From assembly GCA_039809345.1 (NCBI GenBank), contig JBDHUW010000007.1, positions 1 to 51,685 of the forward strand: a stretch of 51,685 nucleotides of DNA, written 5' to 3'. The notes under the pieces were generated by a model. That model ran no database searches and had not been told where the DNA came from. It was given only the letters and a program-made list of their open reading frames with translations. Shown here in pieces: positions 11,191 to 21,944 of this stretch. The stretch is from JBDHUW01 sp039809345. Lineage in GTDB: Bacteria; Patescibacteriota; Gracilibacteria; Absconditabacterales; Absconditicoccaceae. Every line of letters begins with the position of its first letter. The first letter of the stretch is position 1. Position numbers and translations under genes: made by a program.

Positions 11191-11660
11191 ATGTTCTATA
11201 TACCAATCTGCATCGAATTTACCAGGTGAAAGATTGCATTAGTATAGGGTAGTGGTAGAGTGAGGGTAGTCGTTTCCGGCTTTACCCCATTTTTGTATGA
11301 AAAATATGTTGCTCAAATACGCATTGCCACAACTAGACATCATAGTTTTCAACAATTGCAGAGGAGGGGTAGTCTCATAGTTTCTGTTTTTGTATCAACT
11401 CCCCCAAGAAATATGATAATTATGATATAGTATTGTTGTGTGTAATAGAAGCAGGTACGAGTATACGCTCAGTATGTATGTAGTGTGTATTTGATATGCC
11501 GCTAGGAGTATCAAATTATGATAGATCAACTTTGCACAATAAATCTTGTCGAAAGTTGCCACTATATGAGTAAGTGAGTGTGCAACTTTCTCTCGCTATT
11601 GCAAAGTAAATTTATACAATCATGTGTAACAAATAATTTTTACACATACATACCTCAATC
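11191..11660. other. Intergenic region with nested inverted repeats
   Basis: About 470 bp without a gene. The right-hand part holds a two-stem nested inverted repeat (11529-11607, see separate entry). The left part is non-repetitive, with no tRNA and no ORF over about 20 codons in code 25. Confidence 0.5.
11529..11607 (+). promoter_or_regulatory. Nested inverted repeat in the leader of the HNH gene
   Basis: An outer pair ACTTTGCA (11529-11536) / TGCAAAGT (11600-11607) encloses an inner pair GAAAGTTGC (11551-11559) / GCAACTTTC (11582-11590). Both stems are perfect and would form a long bulged hairpin in RNA, about 54 nt upstream of the HNH start codon. No T-run follows. It could be a leader regulatory structure or a dyad operator. 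Confidence 0.5.
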
Positions 11661-12284
11661 ATGCCGCGCAAAACTATCAATACATACAATAAGAATACCT
11701 CATATCCAACATTTCAAGATATGGCGCTTGGTAAGGCTCAGGCCAATAAGGATAAGCGAGATGAGATAATTTCTAGTGGTAAACCATATGTGTGTCCAAA
11801 ATGCCAGATTGCAAAGGTTCCAGATGAATTTGTCATACAATATATGACCAATGATTTGGTTTGATCGTATCGTTGGTTGTATGAATGTAAGGAATGTAAG
11901 AAGCAAAGAGTTGCTACAAAGAGATTATATAGTAGTAATACGATCCAGTGAGCCATCCAAACCATCTATAAACAGGTTTTACAGGCATCTAGAACGCTGA
12001 ATTTGGCTTGTGATCTAGCCGAAAAAGACATACAGGCAATGTGGGACAAGCAGGACGGTAAATGTTACTACTCTGCCTCCCCTATGAGTTATAATTCTAC
12101 TCTAAATAAAAAATTTCCAGAAAAAACAAAATATCAAGTCGTGCTTGATAAAAAAAATCCAGTATGATGATTTACGAAATCAAATTGTGTTTTGTGTTGT
12201 GCATTTATTCATAAAATGAAAGATTCTTTAGATGAGAAAGAATTTTTGAAGGTGTGTAAGGATGTGGTAAGAAATTTGTGATAG
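11661..12284 (+). CDS. HNH-endonuclease-like protein with zinc-ribbon cysteines
   Basis: 207 aa. The N-terminal half has a Cys4 pair, YVCPKCQ (about 44-50) and YECKECKK (about 74-81). The C-terminal half reads GKCYYSASPMSY, then VVLDKKNPVGGFTKSNCVLCC and FIHKMKDSL, which follows HNH proteins of mobile elements (KCxxtGxpM...slDRxdp.kGYt.dNv...C...N.mK). The first motif His is replaced, so activity is uncertain. No insertion element is evident around it. Confidence 0.6.
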
Positions 12285-12354
12285 TTTATTCTTAGTATTT
12301 TGATATTTAAAATCTAAATTCCTTGTAGAAAACAATTTTACTTATTTTTTTACT

Positions 12355-12711
12355 ATGAAAATTATATTTTCAAAAAGTTTGCTTAAAAGAGCATCATGAT
12401 ACAACATAAGTATAGATGATTTGGAAATCCGAATTAATAAGCATTTCCACAATTGTATCTTACTATGTTCACCATTCCCAGGTACTAATGCATATAAAGG
12501 GTATTATTCTGGTGTAGATAGAATTATTATGTTTCACGTTACTGATAAATGAGTTCTATACCCTGTTTATGTTGGCGATAAAAATGATGCAATTGCAAAG
12601 AATATTACCGCATCTCTTGTTAAGAATCATGCGCAACACTGGCTAGATATGTTTTTAGTTGATTTGCAGAATAAAGAGTGCTTTGTAAGACATATAAATA
12701 AAAAGTCATAA
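12355..12711 (+). CDS. Small protein, possible RelE/ParE-type toxin
   Basis: 118 aa beginning MKIIFSKSLLKRA; contains RIIMFHVTDKGVLYPVYVGDKNDAIAKNI, resembling the central beta-strand/Lys region of RelE/ParE-like toxins. Assignment rests on size, this weak similarity and the downstream antitoxin-like gene 65 bp away. No catalytic residues can be pointed to with confidence. Other small-protein families are possible. Confidence 0.5.
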
Positions 12712-12716
12712 TTTAC

Positions 12717-12754
12717 TTGCAATCTTTTATATATATGCTATACTTTGTATAGCA
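12717..12754 (+). promoter_or_regulatory. Promoter overlapped by a perfect palindrome (antitoxin operator)
   Basis: A sigma70-like TTGCAA (12717-12722), 16-nt spacer and TATACT (12739-12744) precede the antitoxin-like gene. The -10 box lies inside a perfect dyad TGCTATAC-TTT-GTATAGCA (12736-12754). A palindrome over the -10 is the usual arrangement for autorepression by a ribbon-helix-helix antitoxin. Confidence 0.65.
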
Positions 12755-12776
12755 CTTTATATTATACTTGTATACA

Positions 12777-13043
12777 ATGACTACAGCAACATCACAACTT
12801 AATATAAGGATACCTATGAAACTTAAACTTGCTGCACAAAAAACTGCTGAGACAAAAGGTATTAAACTAAATACTATATTAAATCAATTCTTATATAAAT
12901 TTATAGAGAATCCTGATGTTGTTACGATCAAGCATGATTTCAACATGGAGGAAATTTTTGACCAAGGAGTAATACAATGACTTTCAACGCCTAAAGCCAA
13001 AAAGACATTGCGCAAAATTAACAAGTTGTTGGACGCGGTATAG
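12777..13043 (+). CDS. RelB/DinJ-like ribbon-helix-helix antitoxin
   Basis: 88 aa. The N-terminus TTATSQLNIRIPMKLKLAAQKTAETKGIKLNTILNQFLYKF is the beta-strand plus two-helix pattern of RelB/DinJ antitoxins (INxRIdxxLKxxAexxaeekGisLstlxnxxL). The middle is acidic (DFNMEEIFDQG) and would wrap the toxin; one UGA is in frame. ATG at 12777 was chosen over an upstream TTG. The palindrome in its promoter suggests autoregulation; the partner may be the gene just upstream. Confidence 0.7.
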
Positions 13044-13065
13044 AGTATAGCAACTTTGCCTACTC

Positions 13066-13812
13066 TTATAACCTATCCCACAAAGATTCAAAAAGCACCT
13101 TCTGTGTTTTGTAAAAGATGGGATTGTTTATTTCTATTGCCACGATGTTGCTTCCAAAAGAAATATGATAATAAAGTCAGTCAAATAATATGTTATCAGA
13201 CTCTATATGTGTGTCTCCACTCTTAATAAATTTGATTTTATAAGATTCGCTTTTTACTGCTTTGGCGTATTTTTTAGCATTTTCAGATTCGATGAGAATA
13301 TCTTTTGTGTTTCCTGTATGTTGTTTCCCGATACGTATAAAGTAGTCTAAATCGTGTCATGTATGATCCATAGCGTGTTGAATATCAAAAAAAGAATAAT
13401 TCTCTTTAGAGGAATGATACTTGCTGTATATTAGTTGTAAAGCTTCTAATCACTCATAGTAACTAATCTTGGGTACGTCGTAGAATCCGATAAATGATTT
13501 CTCAAATATATCTTTTTGAGATTTTATCATAGTAATATTTTTCTTTATTGAGTCCTCTTTGCGCTCAAGCATACTAATGATTTCGTTTGCTGTGATTGCA
13601 GAGTAGGTATGTCCCCTCTTCTCTTTGTGGGACAAGAGAAAGGCTTTTAGGTGTAGTTTTTCTACAGTGTCGTGGATTGTTGATCTAGGAATATTAGACA
13701 TTCTACTCAGTGTACTGACACTCAATTTCCCATACTTCAAGCATAAATAATATACCTGGCGTTCGGTCTCTTCAAGTCATAACTCTTCCAAGATAGTAAG
13801 TAGTTGTTCCAT
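13066..13812 (-). CDS. TrmB-family transcriptional regulator
   Basis: 248 aa. The N-terminal winged helix matches TrmB: LLTILEELGLEETERQVYYLCLKYGKLSVSTLSRMSNIPRSTIHDTVEKLHLKAFL (about 4-60), followed by a helix (KEDSIKKNITMIKSQKDIFE). The C-terminal half (FYDVPKISYYEGLEALQLIY ... GDTHIESDNILFDGLYYHISFGS) resembles the sensor domain found after TrmB wings in CPR and archaea. Probable DNA-binding regulator with unknown ligand and targets. Divergent from the methyltransferase-glycosidase gene 120 bp away, which it could regulate. Confidence 0.8.
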
Positions 13813-13932
13813 GGTGTTGTAAAAAAATATAATATAATGACGGCTCCCGCCGATACTATGATTATAAGTATTGTTGTATTGTTTGCAACATATTGATAGA
13901 ATTATATCGTTTTATACCGTTATTGTATTCTA

Positions 13933-15579
13933 ATGAACAACAACATTCCTTTTGACCCACTAAAATGAGATTCAGATGTATACAAAAAGAAAAGTTCACT
14001 CTATGAGACATTTTCAGAAGCAGAAGATTCTCCCAATAAAATTGTATCGTATCTTACGTGATTGGTAAAGGACAAAATAGTGCTTGATGTAGGATGCGGT
14101 ACATGAAGAATGATTCCTCATATGGCTCCTCACTCTCAAAAGTATATTTGAATTGATATATCATCTAGTCAATTAGCGATAGCATCTACAAAAACTAATT
14201 GATTACAAAATGTTGAACTTATCTGTTCTTCAGCTTCTCGCATTCCTCTGCCAGATAAGTCCGTTGATGTTGTTTTGGCAACGTGGTTTTTGTGATCTGT
14301 TCGAGACCTTGATTTGAGGAGTAATATATTGATGGAAATGTATAGAGTACTAAAAGATGATGCGATGATTTATGTTGTAGAAAATGGAGCATGATGAGAG
14401 TATAAGAATATAGTAAGTCATCCATTGTTGACTAAAAAAACTCAAGAAAAGGTAGACCGGCTTTATAGTGCTTGATTTGAGCCATTAACCCATTTAGAAT
14501 CATATTTTGATTTCAAAAATATAGATCTAGCTAAAAAAGTGTTTTCTGATTTGCGAAATAGTGATATAGCATCAAAAATTACTTCTGCTACAATACAGCA
14601 TAATATAACAATATATGGCAACAGAAAGCACAATATCCTCTATACTACGGCATATGTTTTGAGAAATGCAGAACATGTATCAATTGATAAAAATCAGATT
14701 AAGAAATTAGCAAATAATTTTCAGATTTCTGAGGGAAATTATAATTGGATTGATGCATCTCCTTTCCCAATAGATGCTTTTGATAATGAGCAAAAACTTA
14801 TGATAATGTGAATATTTAACACTATTAGCTTTTCTTATCGAGGAGACCCATATCGGCAAGTCACGTACAAATGAAAGACATACACAAGGTGATCACGAAG
14901 TTTATTGGCAAGCATTTTTAGGGCAATAGATGAAGGATACGACATACTCAATCCCACATTCCTTGCTACTCTCAAAAAAGAAGAGCTTAAGCATATTCTG
15001 AGATGAAATATAGAAATACCTTTGCTAGAAGAGAGAGTGCTATTTCTCAATCAATTATGAAAGATTCTAATAGACTCCTTTGATTGATCTTTTTCTGAGA
15101 TAATACGTTTGGGACGTCAAGACGCGAGTGATATTCTTACTATCATAATAAAATCATTCCCTTTTTTCGAGGATACTCGAGAATACAAAGGGAAAGAAAT
15201 ATATTTTTATAAACGCGCTCAAGCACTAGTTGAATCTATGTATTCTATTTTGTGATCAAAGTGAGAATCGAGTTTGAAAAATATAGAGTGCCTGACGGCT
15301 TTAGCAGATTATGTTTTGCCTAATGTATTGAGGAATTTATGAATACTACACTATTCTGAGGAACTTGAAAAAATCATAGATACTCACACCCCTATTGTAA
15401 GTGGATCAGAACAAGAGATAGAAATAAGAGCGGCTACAGTGCAGGCTGTCTCTCAAATTAAGCATCAAATATTGTCTTTGGGAATTATGGTTACTTCATT
15501 ACAAATAAATGATTATCTGTGGCTTGCTTGATGAAATGTAGACTCCCCATTTCATAGGACTAGAACAACTGCATATTAA
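13933..15579 (+). CDS. SAM methyltransferase fused to queuosine-salvage nucleosidase (Qng1/DUF2419)
   Basis: 548 aa, uninterrupted in code 25. Residues 1-about 215 form a class I SAM-dependent methyltransferase (IVLDVGCGTGRMIPHM at 49-64, IGIDISSSQLAIA, IPLPDKSVDVVLATWFLG, MYRVLKDDAMIYVVE). From about 240 onward it is Qng1/DUF2419: NWIDASPFPIDAFD, SYRGDPYRQVTYKGKTYTRG, FYKRAQALVESMYS, LADYVLPNVLRNLGILHYS, VSGSEQEIEIRAATVQA, and the terminal HRTRTTAY. Qng1 enzymes hydrolyse queuosine-5'-phosphate to free queuine for tRNA modification. The methyltransferase substrate is unknown. I saw no other queuosine gene nearby. Confidence 0.88.
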
Positions 15580-15587
15580 TATGATAC

Positions 15588-16433
15588 CTACACAGCGAAA
15601 GCAGTTTTATATAATTTCTCACATTCTCCTAAATTTTTGATGTGATTATAGATCATTCAAGAAATATTCTTTATGCGGATATCTATTGGAATGTTGTTGG
15701 TTGGGTCACGATCTACTTTTTTGAGCTTGGTGGCTACGTCCATCACAGGTAATACATGCTTGTCGAAGTATGGCTCTATGTTGACAAAAAATAGGCTATC
15801 ATCATCCCCGTCTAATAATTTAATCATGTGATATATCCCTTTGTGAAATTTTATCTCTTTTTTTGTCCTTTCCTCATTTGTAGTCCCAAATACGACTACC
15901 AATCATCAGGCATTAATATGCGATTTTATTTTGTCATTGAGAGCTTGTATTTTGCGCTTATTTCAATGAATGTCGCCAATAAAATAAAAATTCTCTGCTC
16001 CATATGTTTTGCAATATCTTTTATAGTCCGACTCGATAGATGGTAAAAATAGTACATCTTGTCTGTTTAGTAGAGATCTGAGCATTGATCAATCAAGTAT
16101 TCATGGGTGGTTTGCGACTACTAGACCTGGTTTTTTTTGCATTTCTTGTAGTTCGTCCTGCCCCTCAACTACATTGGTTTTGAAAAAACATGTGTTTACA
16201 AAAAGCCTTGCTATCTCCGTAGAGTTGTTACTAATGCTTTTTAAAAATGCATAAGAATTTTCTAATACGCCTCCACGATATTTCCTCAGTCTTTCAAATA
16301 CCGCTTTTTTGAAGTTTTCTGGAAGAATGAGTTTAATGCCTTGTCGGTATTTTTGGAAAACGCCAAACTCTTTTGGGATTTGTACCGCATTGGATTCTGA
16401 TTTTCGTTCAGGGGTTGTATTGATAGATTGCAT
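15588..16433 (-). CDS. PlsC-like acyltransferase domain protein
   Basis: 281 aa. The sequence VVANHPGILDGSMLRSLL (about 120-137) carries the NHx4D catalytic motif of glycerol-phosphate/lysophosphatidate acyltransferases, followed by DVLFLPSIESDYK and GGLVVVFGTTNEERTKKE as weaker later blocks. Likely membrane-associated transfer of an acyl chain to a glycerolipid or related acceptor. Start set at the ATG giving MQSINTTPERKS; a TTG upstream would add 18 residues. Converges with the Qng1 fusion, with stops about 8 bp apart. Confidence 0.65.
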
Positions 16434-16597
16434 GCAAACTGTAAACAATAAACATACATTATAGTGATTATACTCATTTTTTGTCAATCTGTCAAATTCC
16501 CTCGCCTAATTGCTCTTCCTAATAATCTCTCTCATTTTTTGCAAAAAACTATAGTTCTCATATAATTATTGTATTTGTTTATATATAAAGATAAAAA

Positions 16598-18616
16598 ATG
16601 AAAAAGGTGTTGATAGGAATGATTATATTGGGGGTGCTTTCTGTATGATGATATTTTGTATATGAGAAATATCTTTCAATTCCCCAGCCGACATCTCAAG
16701 ATAGTATGTCGCAAATAGTTAATAGCTCAGAACCAACTAGTATAGTAGTCGATAATATACAAGAATCTACAGGCACTGTAGTAACATGAGAAAAGATATC
16801 AGATCAACTTCCAGCCAGCAATACTTGAGAAGAAGTGAAGTATATATTTACGACTGGGATAGTAGCTACTGGTATTTCAAATACTGGTATGGGAATTATT
16901 ACTTCTGGATTGGTTTCTTCTTCTCCACTCCCCAAATCTTCGTCTCCCCAGCTCTTCTCATGTTTTGGTAAGCAATATATTAAACCATCAGATTGTCGTA
17001 TCAGGTTCTATGTAACTAAAGACAATAAATGAAGTGATGTTTTTTTGATTAAAAGTAGTTTCATGTATTTTGGCACATTCACTGGTAAAGTTGGTAATTG
17101 AACCCCAGCTCTTGATTTAATAAAAGGATATGTGTCCGTATACGATTGAGATACTCTGCTCAAAAAAACAGAATTGCGACGCATGGATAAATCTGACTTG
17201 AAAGATGAAGAGATAAAAGCAGAGACAAATTATAGCCCGACTACCCCTAGTGAATATCAGTTTTTTATGTGAACATATGATCCAACAGTATCAGCCAGCA
17301 ATGACATGGTATTCTCAGTCGAATATGAAGATGAGACTGGCACGCATCTAATATGATCAATTAGATATAATAAGGATGCATGAATCCTTACTAAAGATGA
17401 AGATGTTGATGGAGGTATCAAACAATATAAGGATATTACTATATATTCGCCAATTCACACCTTAAATCTTCCTGCCCCAGAAAATACATTAAAAATTGAA
17501 GTAGAACGAAAGAATGCAAATAAATCATTAACATATCCACTGAAGAAATTTGCTAGTTTTGATAAAACATTTACGACAAACTTACAATTAGATTATGGAA
17601 ATATAGCATCATGAAAAAATGATTATACTTTCATTTTTTATATAAATAATGGAACTATTGCCAAAGCCACTTTGACTCTAAATACATATTTCAAAGAGTG
17701 TGTATTTGGGAATACCATAGTTGGATACGCTAATATGTGTATTCAATCACCTGATAAAAAATCTATACTTATTGGGAATATTGATGACTCTAATACAGAT
17801 CAGCCATATCTATTAAAAATAAACAATCAATGGCGTAGCAGCACTGATATAAGCATATTGACAACTACTGCGAATTGAAAATCTCACCTAACGATCAAAA
17901 ATAAATATAAGCAAGATAACAACAATGATGATGGTAGCTGGAATGGGATAGTAGATATTTATGAAAATTGAACAAAAATCGTTTCTGATTTTCCACTACT
18001 GTGAGTTTGATGTGAGTGGTGATGATGGTGTTATATAGAGAAACTTGCTAACATCACTTATATACCATGATTATCATTGGTATCTACCTCATTTTGAACA
18101 TTTATCAATAGCGAGGGAGTGCCTCGATCAGAACCATGATACTCGTATTATGACATATTACAAAAAAAATCTCTCATACATTTTACTAGACCAGACAATA
18201 GTATTAGATATTGAGATGAATTTCAAGATGTTGCTGCCTCGCTTATGTATTGAGATAAAATTTACTATTTCTTCCCATATGTTACTAGCAGAGATATTCC
18301 TGGTTCAGAGTATACTTCAGAAGATTGAGATCACTTGTACAAAGAGGAACAGATATATCATGGAATCGTATATCAGATCACTAACCTAAAGTGAATCATC
18401 CTTAAAACATGAAAATTAACCGTAGAAAACCAAAAAGCTATTTTGTCACGCTCAGACATGTGATATCATGTCTCTTCTGACAAATGACCAGTTCCTAAGA
18501 TTGGTTCTGAATTACAGTTTGATTCAAGAAGATTTATATTTACTGTGTGAGATAAAAAGTTTAATTGGAATATTGATGCATTAGAAAGTCAAATTTATAA
18601 TTCGGATGCTGAGTAG
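16598..18616 (+). CDS. Large membrane-anchored/exported protein, function unknown
   Basis: 672 aa. Signal anchor at residues about 4-22 (VLIGMIILGVLSVGGYFVY), then a Ser/Thr/Gly-rich linker to about 115. The rest is beta-rich with acidic loops and several Cys (LFSCFGKQY..PSDCR, VGCEWGWWC). No catalytic motif recognised. At least 30 in-frame UGAs. Probably a surface protein outside the membrane. The last 11 bp overlap the start of the next gene (ATG inside GGATGCTGAGTAG), so the two are likely translationally coupled. Confidence 0.75.
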
Positions 18617-19796
18617 GACTACATTATTTCTTCAATATTTTCCTGCTCTTCATTGGGTACGTCTCCAAATCAACCCATTGGATTCGTGATCATTGTGTGA
18701 TATTCAAGATTTGTCGAAAGAAAGAGGAAAAACGTATATGTGGACATCATCATGAAAAGAAGTAAGGAAAGAATTAGATGATTCTGGTTTAAACTATCGC
18801 ATTAGTGTAGATTGAAAAAAATGGGATAACACTTTGCCCAAGGAGAATGTGTTTACTGCACGTGTAGAAGTACGTGGTGACAATGTATTTGGTATCAATA
18901 AGGATAAAGTCTTTTTGAACGATAACGTTTTGCAGTTGCCTGTACCTGATGCTTCTTCTGACATCTCGATCAATGATGTACAATATAACAATGATACACA
19001 CAACTGGTATGTCGCACGTTGAACAAACCTCTATGTTTGAATAGGGAATGAAACTATTGAAACTATTCAGCTGCCGCATCCTTCTCATAAAATATTCGTT
19101 AGTAAGACGGGCGAAATTTCATGTATTTTGCGTGAAAAGGGCGGAAGAAGTTACTTTCTTCGACAAAATGGATTTTATACACAAATGGGGACATCTGACA
19201 GTGGAGAAATAAATTCATTGGTATTTGATCCAGTGAGTTCAACACTTACAGGTAAAATATCAGATTCATCTACATCTCAAAAAATTAATGTTTCTTATTC
19301 ATTGAATCCCAATGCTCATGAGGTGTATGAAAAGAATCAAGCTGGTACTCAAAAGAAAATAACTCAGGAGAAAATTCTTGAACTTCTGGCTGGTGAGTGA
19401 ATAGAAACACTTGAAGATATGAAGGCTATTCTTCTTCGTGCGCAACAAGCTTCTTGATTAGAAGTAATGAATATGAGGTTACAAAAAGACCTTGATAGAT
19501 CTGAAGGTAATAATCAGAATCTTATGCAGCAAATATGAAAGCTTCAAGCAGATAAAAAATACTATGTTGAGTGAGTGGAGACACTTTTAAAAAAGATTAA
19601 GAATATTAAAGAAGGGATTACTAAGCAGAAAATACTATTTACAAATAACCTTTTCAGTATTTCTGAGCCAGCGCAAAAAGAACTAGGGATTCATCCCGAA
19701 GAAAATTATCCAGTAGGTGTGGTTGTAAAGGATGAGGATAAGAATCTAGCATCTGTTTCAGCCCAAGATATTACAATTTCTAATAATAGTCGTTAA
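18606..19796 (+). CDS. Hypothetical protein with C-terminal coiled coil
   Basis: 396 aa in code 25. Residues 1-about 240 look beta-rich (repeated W/G/D pattern: YRISVDGKKWDN, HNWYVARGTNLYVGIGNETIE, GGRSYFLRQNGFYTQMGTSDSGE). About 255-350 is strongly helical and charged (coiled coil: NMRLQKDLDRSEGNNQNLMQQIG). No signal peptide or transmembrane helix is evident. Start ATG at 18606 overlaps the previous stop by 11 bp, arguing for cotranslation and perhaps a physical complex with the upstream exported protein. No family recognised. Confidence 0.7.
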
Positions 19797-19833
19797 TATT
19801 TTTCTTGAGTATAAACTAGGATGAAAAATAGAT

Positions 19834-20427
19834 TTACAGTATAAAATCATCAATTGAAGTTATAATAGTATGATTAGGATAGCGCTGGATGATTGATGGT
19901 ACCATAGCGTTCTCAGATTCTTGTCTTTGACGAATCTCCTCAGTCTTTTCATCACTATAGCCTCTCTCTTGCGCTCTAGTGATGATGTTATGTCTTAACT
20001 GCTCTGATGACGGTTTCACTATCGTAAGGCTCTTATAGTCGTAATATATCCCTCTTAAAAGGTTTTCTAGAGACACATCTATGTATACTGCGCCAAATTG
20101 TTTCATGACAACAAAATAGTCGCGAATGGCAAAACCGTAATATGTATCATTCAGTTTATAGACATCAAAAAAATCTCATTGTGCAAATTTCTTCGCAAAT
20201 TTTTCTGGAGATATAGCTAATTGCCCATGTCTTACTTGTATACTATTGGGACTAGTTTTATATGATATCAAACTTGGAAGATTATACTTTTGCATAAGAG
20301 TTGATTTCCCTGCGGCTGTAGTTCCAGTAATAACATGTAGGTGTGAAAGCGGAAATACTGACTGTTGTTGAAAAGCAAGTCACTTAGCTAAAAATGTAGT
20401 ATACAGTTCTTCTAACTTATCTAGCAT
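19834..20427 (-). CDS. P-loop nucleotide kinase-like protein (guanylate-kinase/AAA-type)
   Basis: 197 aa. A Walker A motif ITGTTAAGKSTLM is at about 32-44. The overall size and a central segment (FFDVYKLNDTYYGFAIRDYF ... VYIDVSLENLLRGI) resemble guanylate-kinase-like P-loop proteins, and the C-terminal IITSIDDFIL is typical of such kinase folds. Substrate not known. Start overlaps the SDR stop by 11 bp, so it is the last gene of a tightly packed minus-strand operon. Confidence 0.7.
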
Positions 20428-21097
20428 CTGTCTTGTTTCTTACAAGGTAACTACCTCAACTAAAATCAATACATGCTCATGTACTATAGTAATTCTCTTC
20501 TTCAATAATAAAACGTAGTAATGAGCATAACCCATCAATAGGTTTACGCACAAGTTTCATAGGAGATCTCTTATAAAAATTTTCTTCTTGTTCTCATGAT
20601 TTTGCTGTAATAACTGGCCCCATATCTATTCATAGTATACATACATCTGGGAAATCAACAGCAAAGGTTTTGAGATATGATTTTAGGATATCCTTTGACA
20701 TACTATAATACAAATACCCTGGCTTTGGAGCGTCTGTACCTGCATCTGTAAAAAAGAATACTTTACTATTGGAGTTCAGTGTAATAGAACGCAACAGAGT
20801 AAAATAATTAATAACATTAATAGAAAAAATACGAGTAGGATCATCATGATCACTATTTTTTTCATAGATGCTTGATAAGAACAGCACGGCATCAAATGAA
20901 TAGTTTTTGAGAGCATGTATACATGATGCGATTGATTCAGGAGACAAGAGATTAAGTTCTAGAGTGTTATCTCATTGCAGTGGTGAATCATAATACGTAC
21001 GAAATATAGTATACTCACCTGCATAATGTTCGGCAAATGCTAAACCAACTTTGGATGTCCCACCAATTAAGAGTACGTTTTTTTTAGCGTGATTCAT
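20417..21097 (-). CDS. Short-chain dehydrogenase/reductase-like protein
   Basis: 226 aa. N-terminal Rossmann motif VLLIGGTSKVGLAFAEHY (about 8-25), then DAVLFLSSIYEKN at the beta-4 position and YLYYSMSKDILKSYLKTFA, in which YxxxK (YSMSK) is the SDR catalytic pair. C-terminal GGSYL is like the SDR tail. An NAD(P)-dependent reductase or an inactive SDR is likely; substrate unknown. The gene overlaps both neighbours (14 bp upstream, 11 bp downstream), which indicates an operon with coupled translation. Confidence 0.75.
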
Positions 21098-21878
21098 GAA
21101 GAATAATAGCGCGGATAGTAGATAAAAGTATATCTAAAGTGCGTATCTTAACGCGAGATATAGGCTGATGGCCACCATCAATTGGACATAGGATAAAGTA
21201 TTTTTTCGTGGCGGGCACTATATCAGGTTCAAGAGTAAATCATACACGTAGGTTAATTGATATACACTCTTCAGATGTATATGATGATAATTGAGAGTGG
21301 GAAGTGTTTTCAACGACATATATAGCATCATAATTTATTGGTTCATCAAGGGCGTCTTGCCGAATAGTATCTATACTGATACAACACTCATATGATGTGG
21401 TAATTTTTGAATATTGCAAACTAGCTTCTTCATCAATTGTCTGAATAAGAGAAAGATTGGGATTTTCATAACACAATTTTGATGCAACCCAAATACCAAT
21501 ATTGTTATCTAAGTAAGGTCATGTCAACCATTCTTCATCCATTGTATACATAGCTGGGAATTGCAAAAAGTCACCATGTGACAATTCTTCATTATTTTCC
21601 AATGTTAGCGTATAATATGATCACTGCAAATACGACAAAGATACAGAAAGTGTTTTTTTTGTTGTAGTACTATAAAGAGTTTTTTGAGAAATCGCGATAT
21701 CTTTAGGAATAGTCCCATAACACAAAACAATATAAGTATGATCTTTTTTAGACTCAAGTATAAAAAATCACACCCTGTCTTGATGAGCACTCAGACAGAT
21801 TCATCCTCATCATCAAGATGACAAAGCAGGTTGTGTATAGAGATCGTAAAAATCTTTGAGTAAAGGTATTGATGACAT
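21084..21878 (-). CDS. Hypothetical protein, faintly peptidase-M42/M28-like
   Basis: 264 aa in code 25. A Gly run SSGGGGICLSAHQD at about 20-33 precedes a beta-rich region. Around 130 the text GPYLDNNIGIWVASKL recalls the LDNR/GxxxxxxxL metal-site helix of M42 aminopeptidases, but the full set of metal ligands was not found, so enzyme function is speculative. Overlaps the following SDR gene by 14 bp. Confidence 0.55.
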
Positions 21879-21944
21879 GAGCAAATCAGCAAGACTAGAA
21901 GTATATATCTACCATATTATATTTCATTATTGTTTTTGCAACAT

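Noticed and set aside
16286..16477. 63-aa ORF starting with ATG in another frame at the acyltransferase 5' end
   Set aside because: Different frame from the NHx4D-containing protein; it stops early and has no domain.
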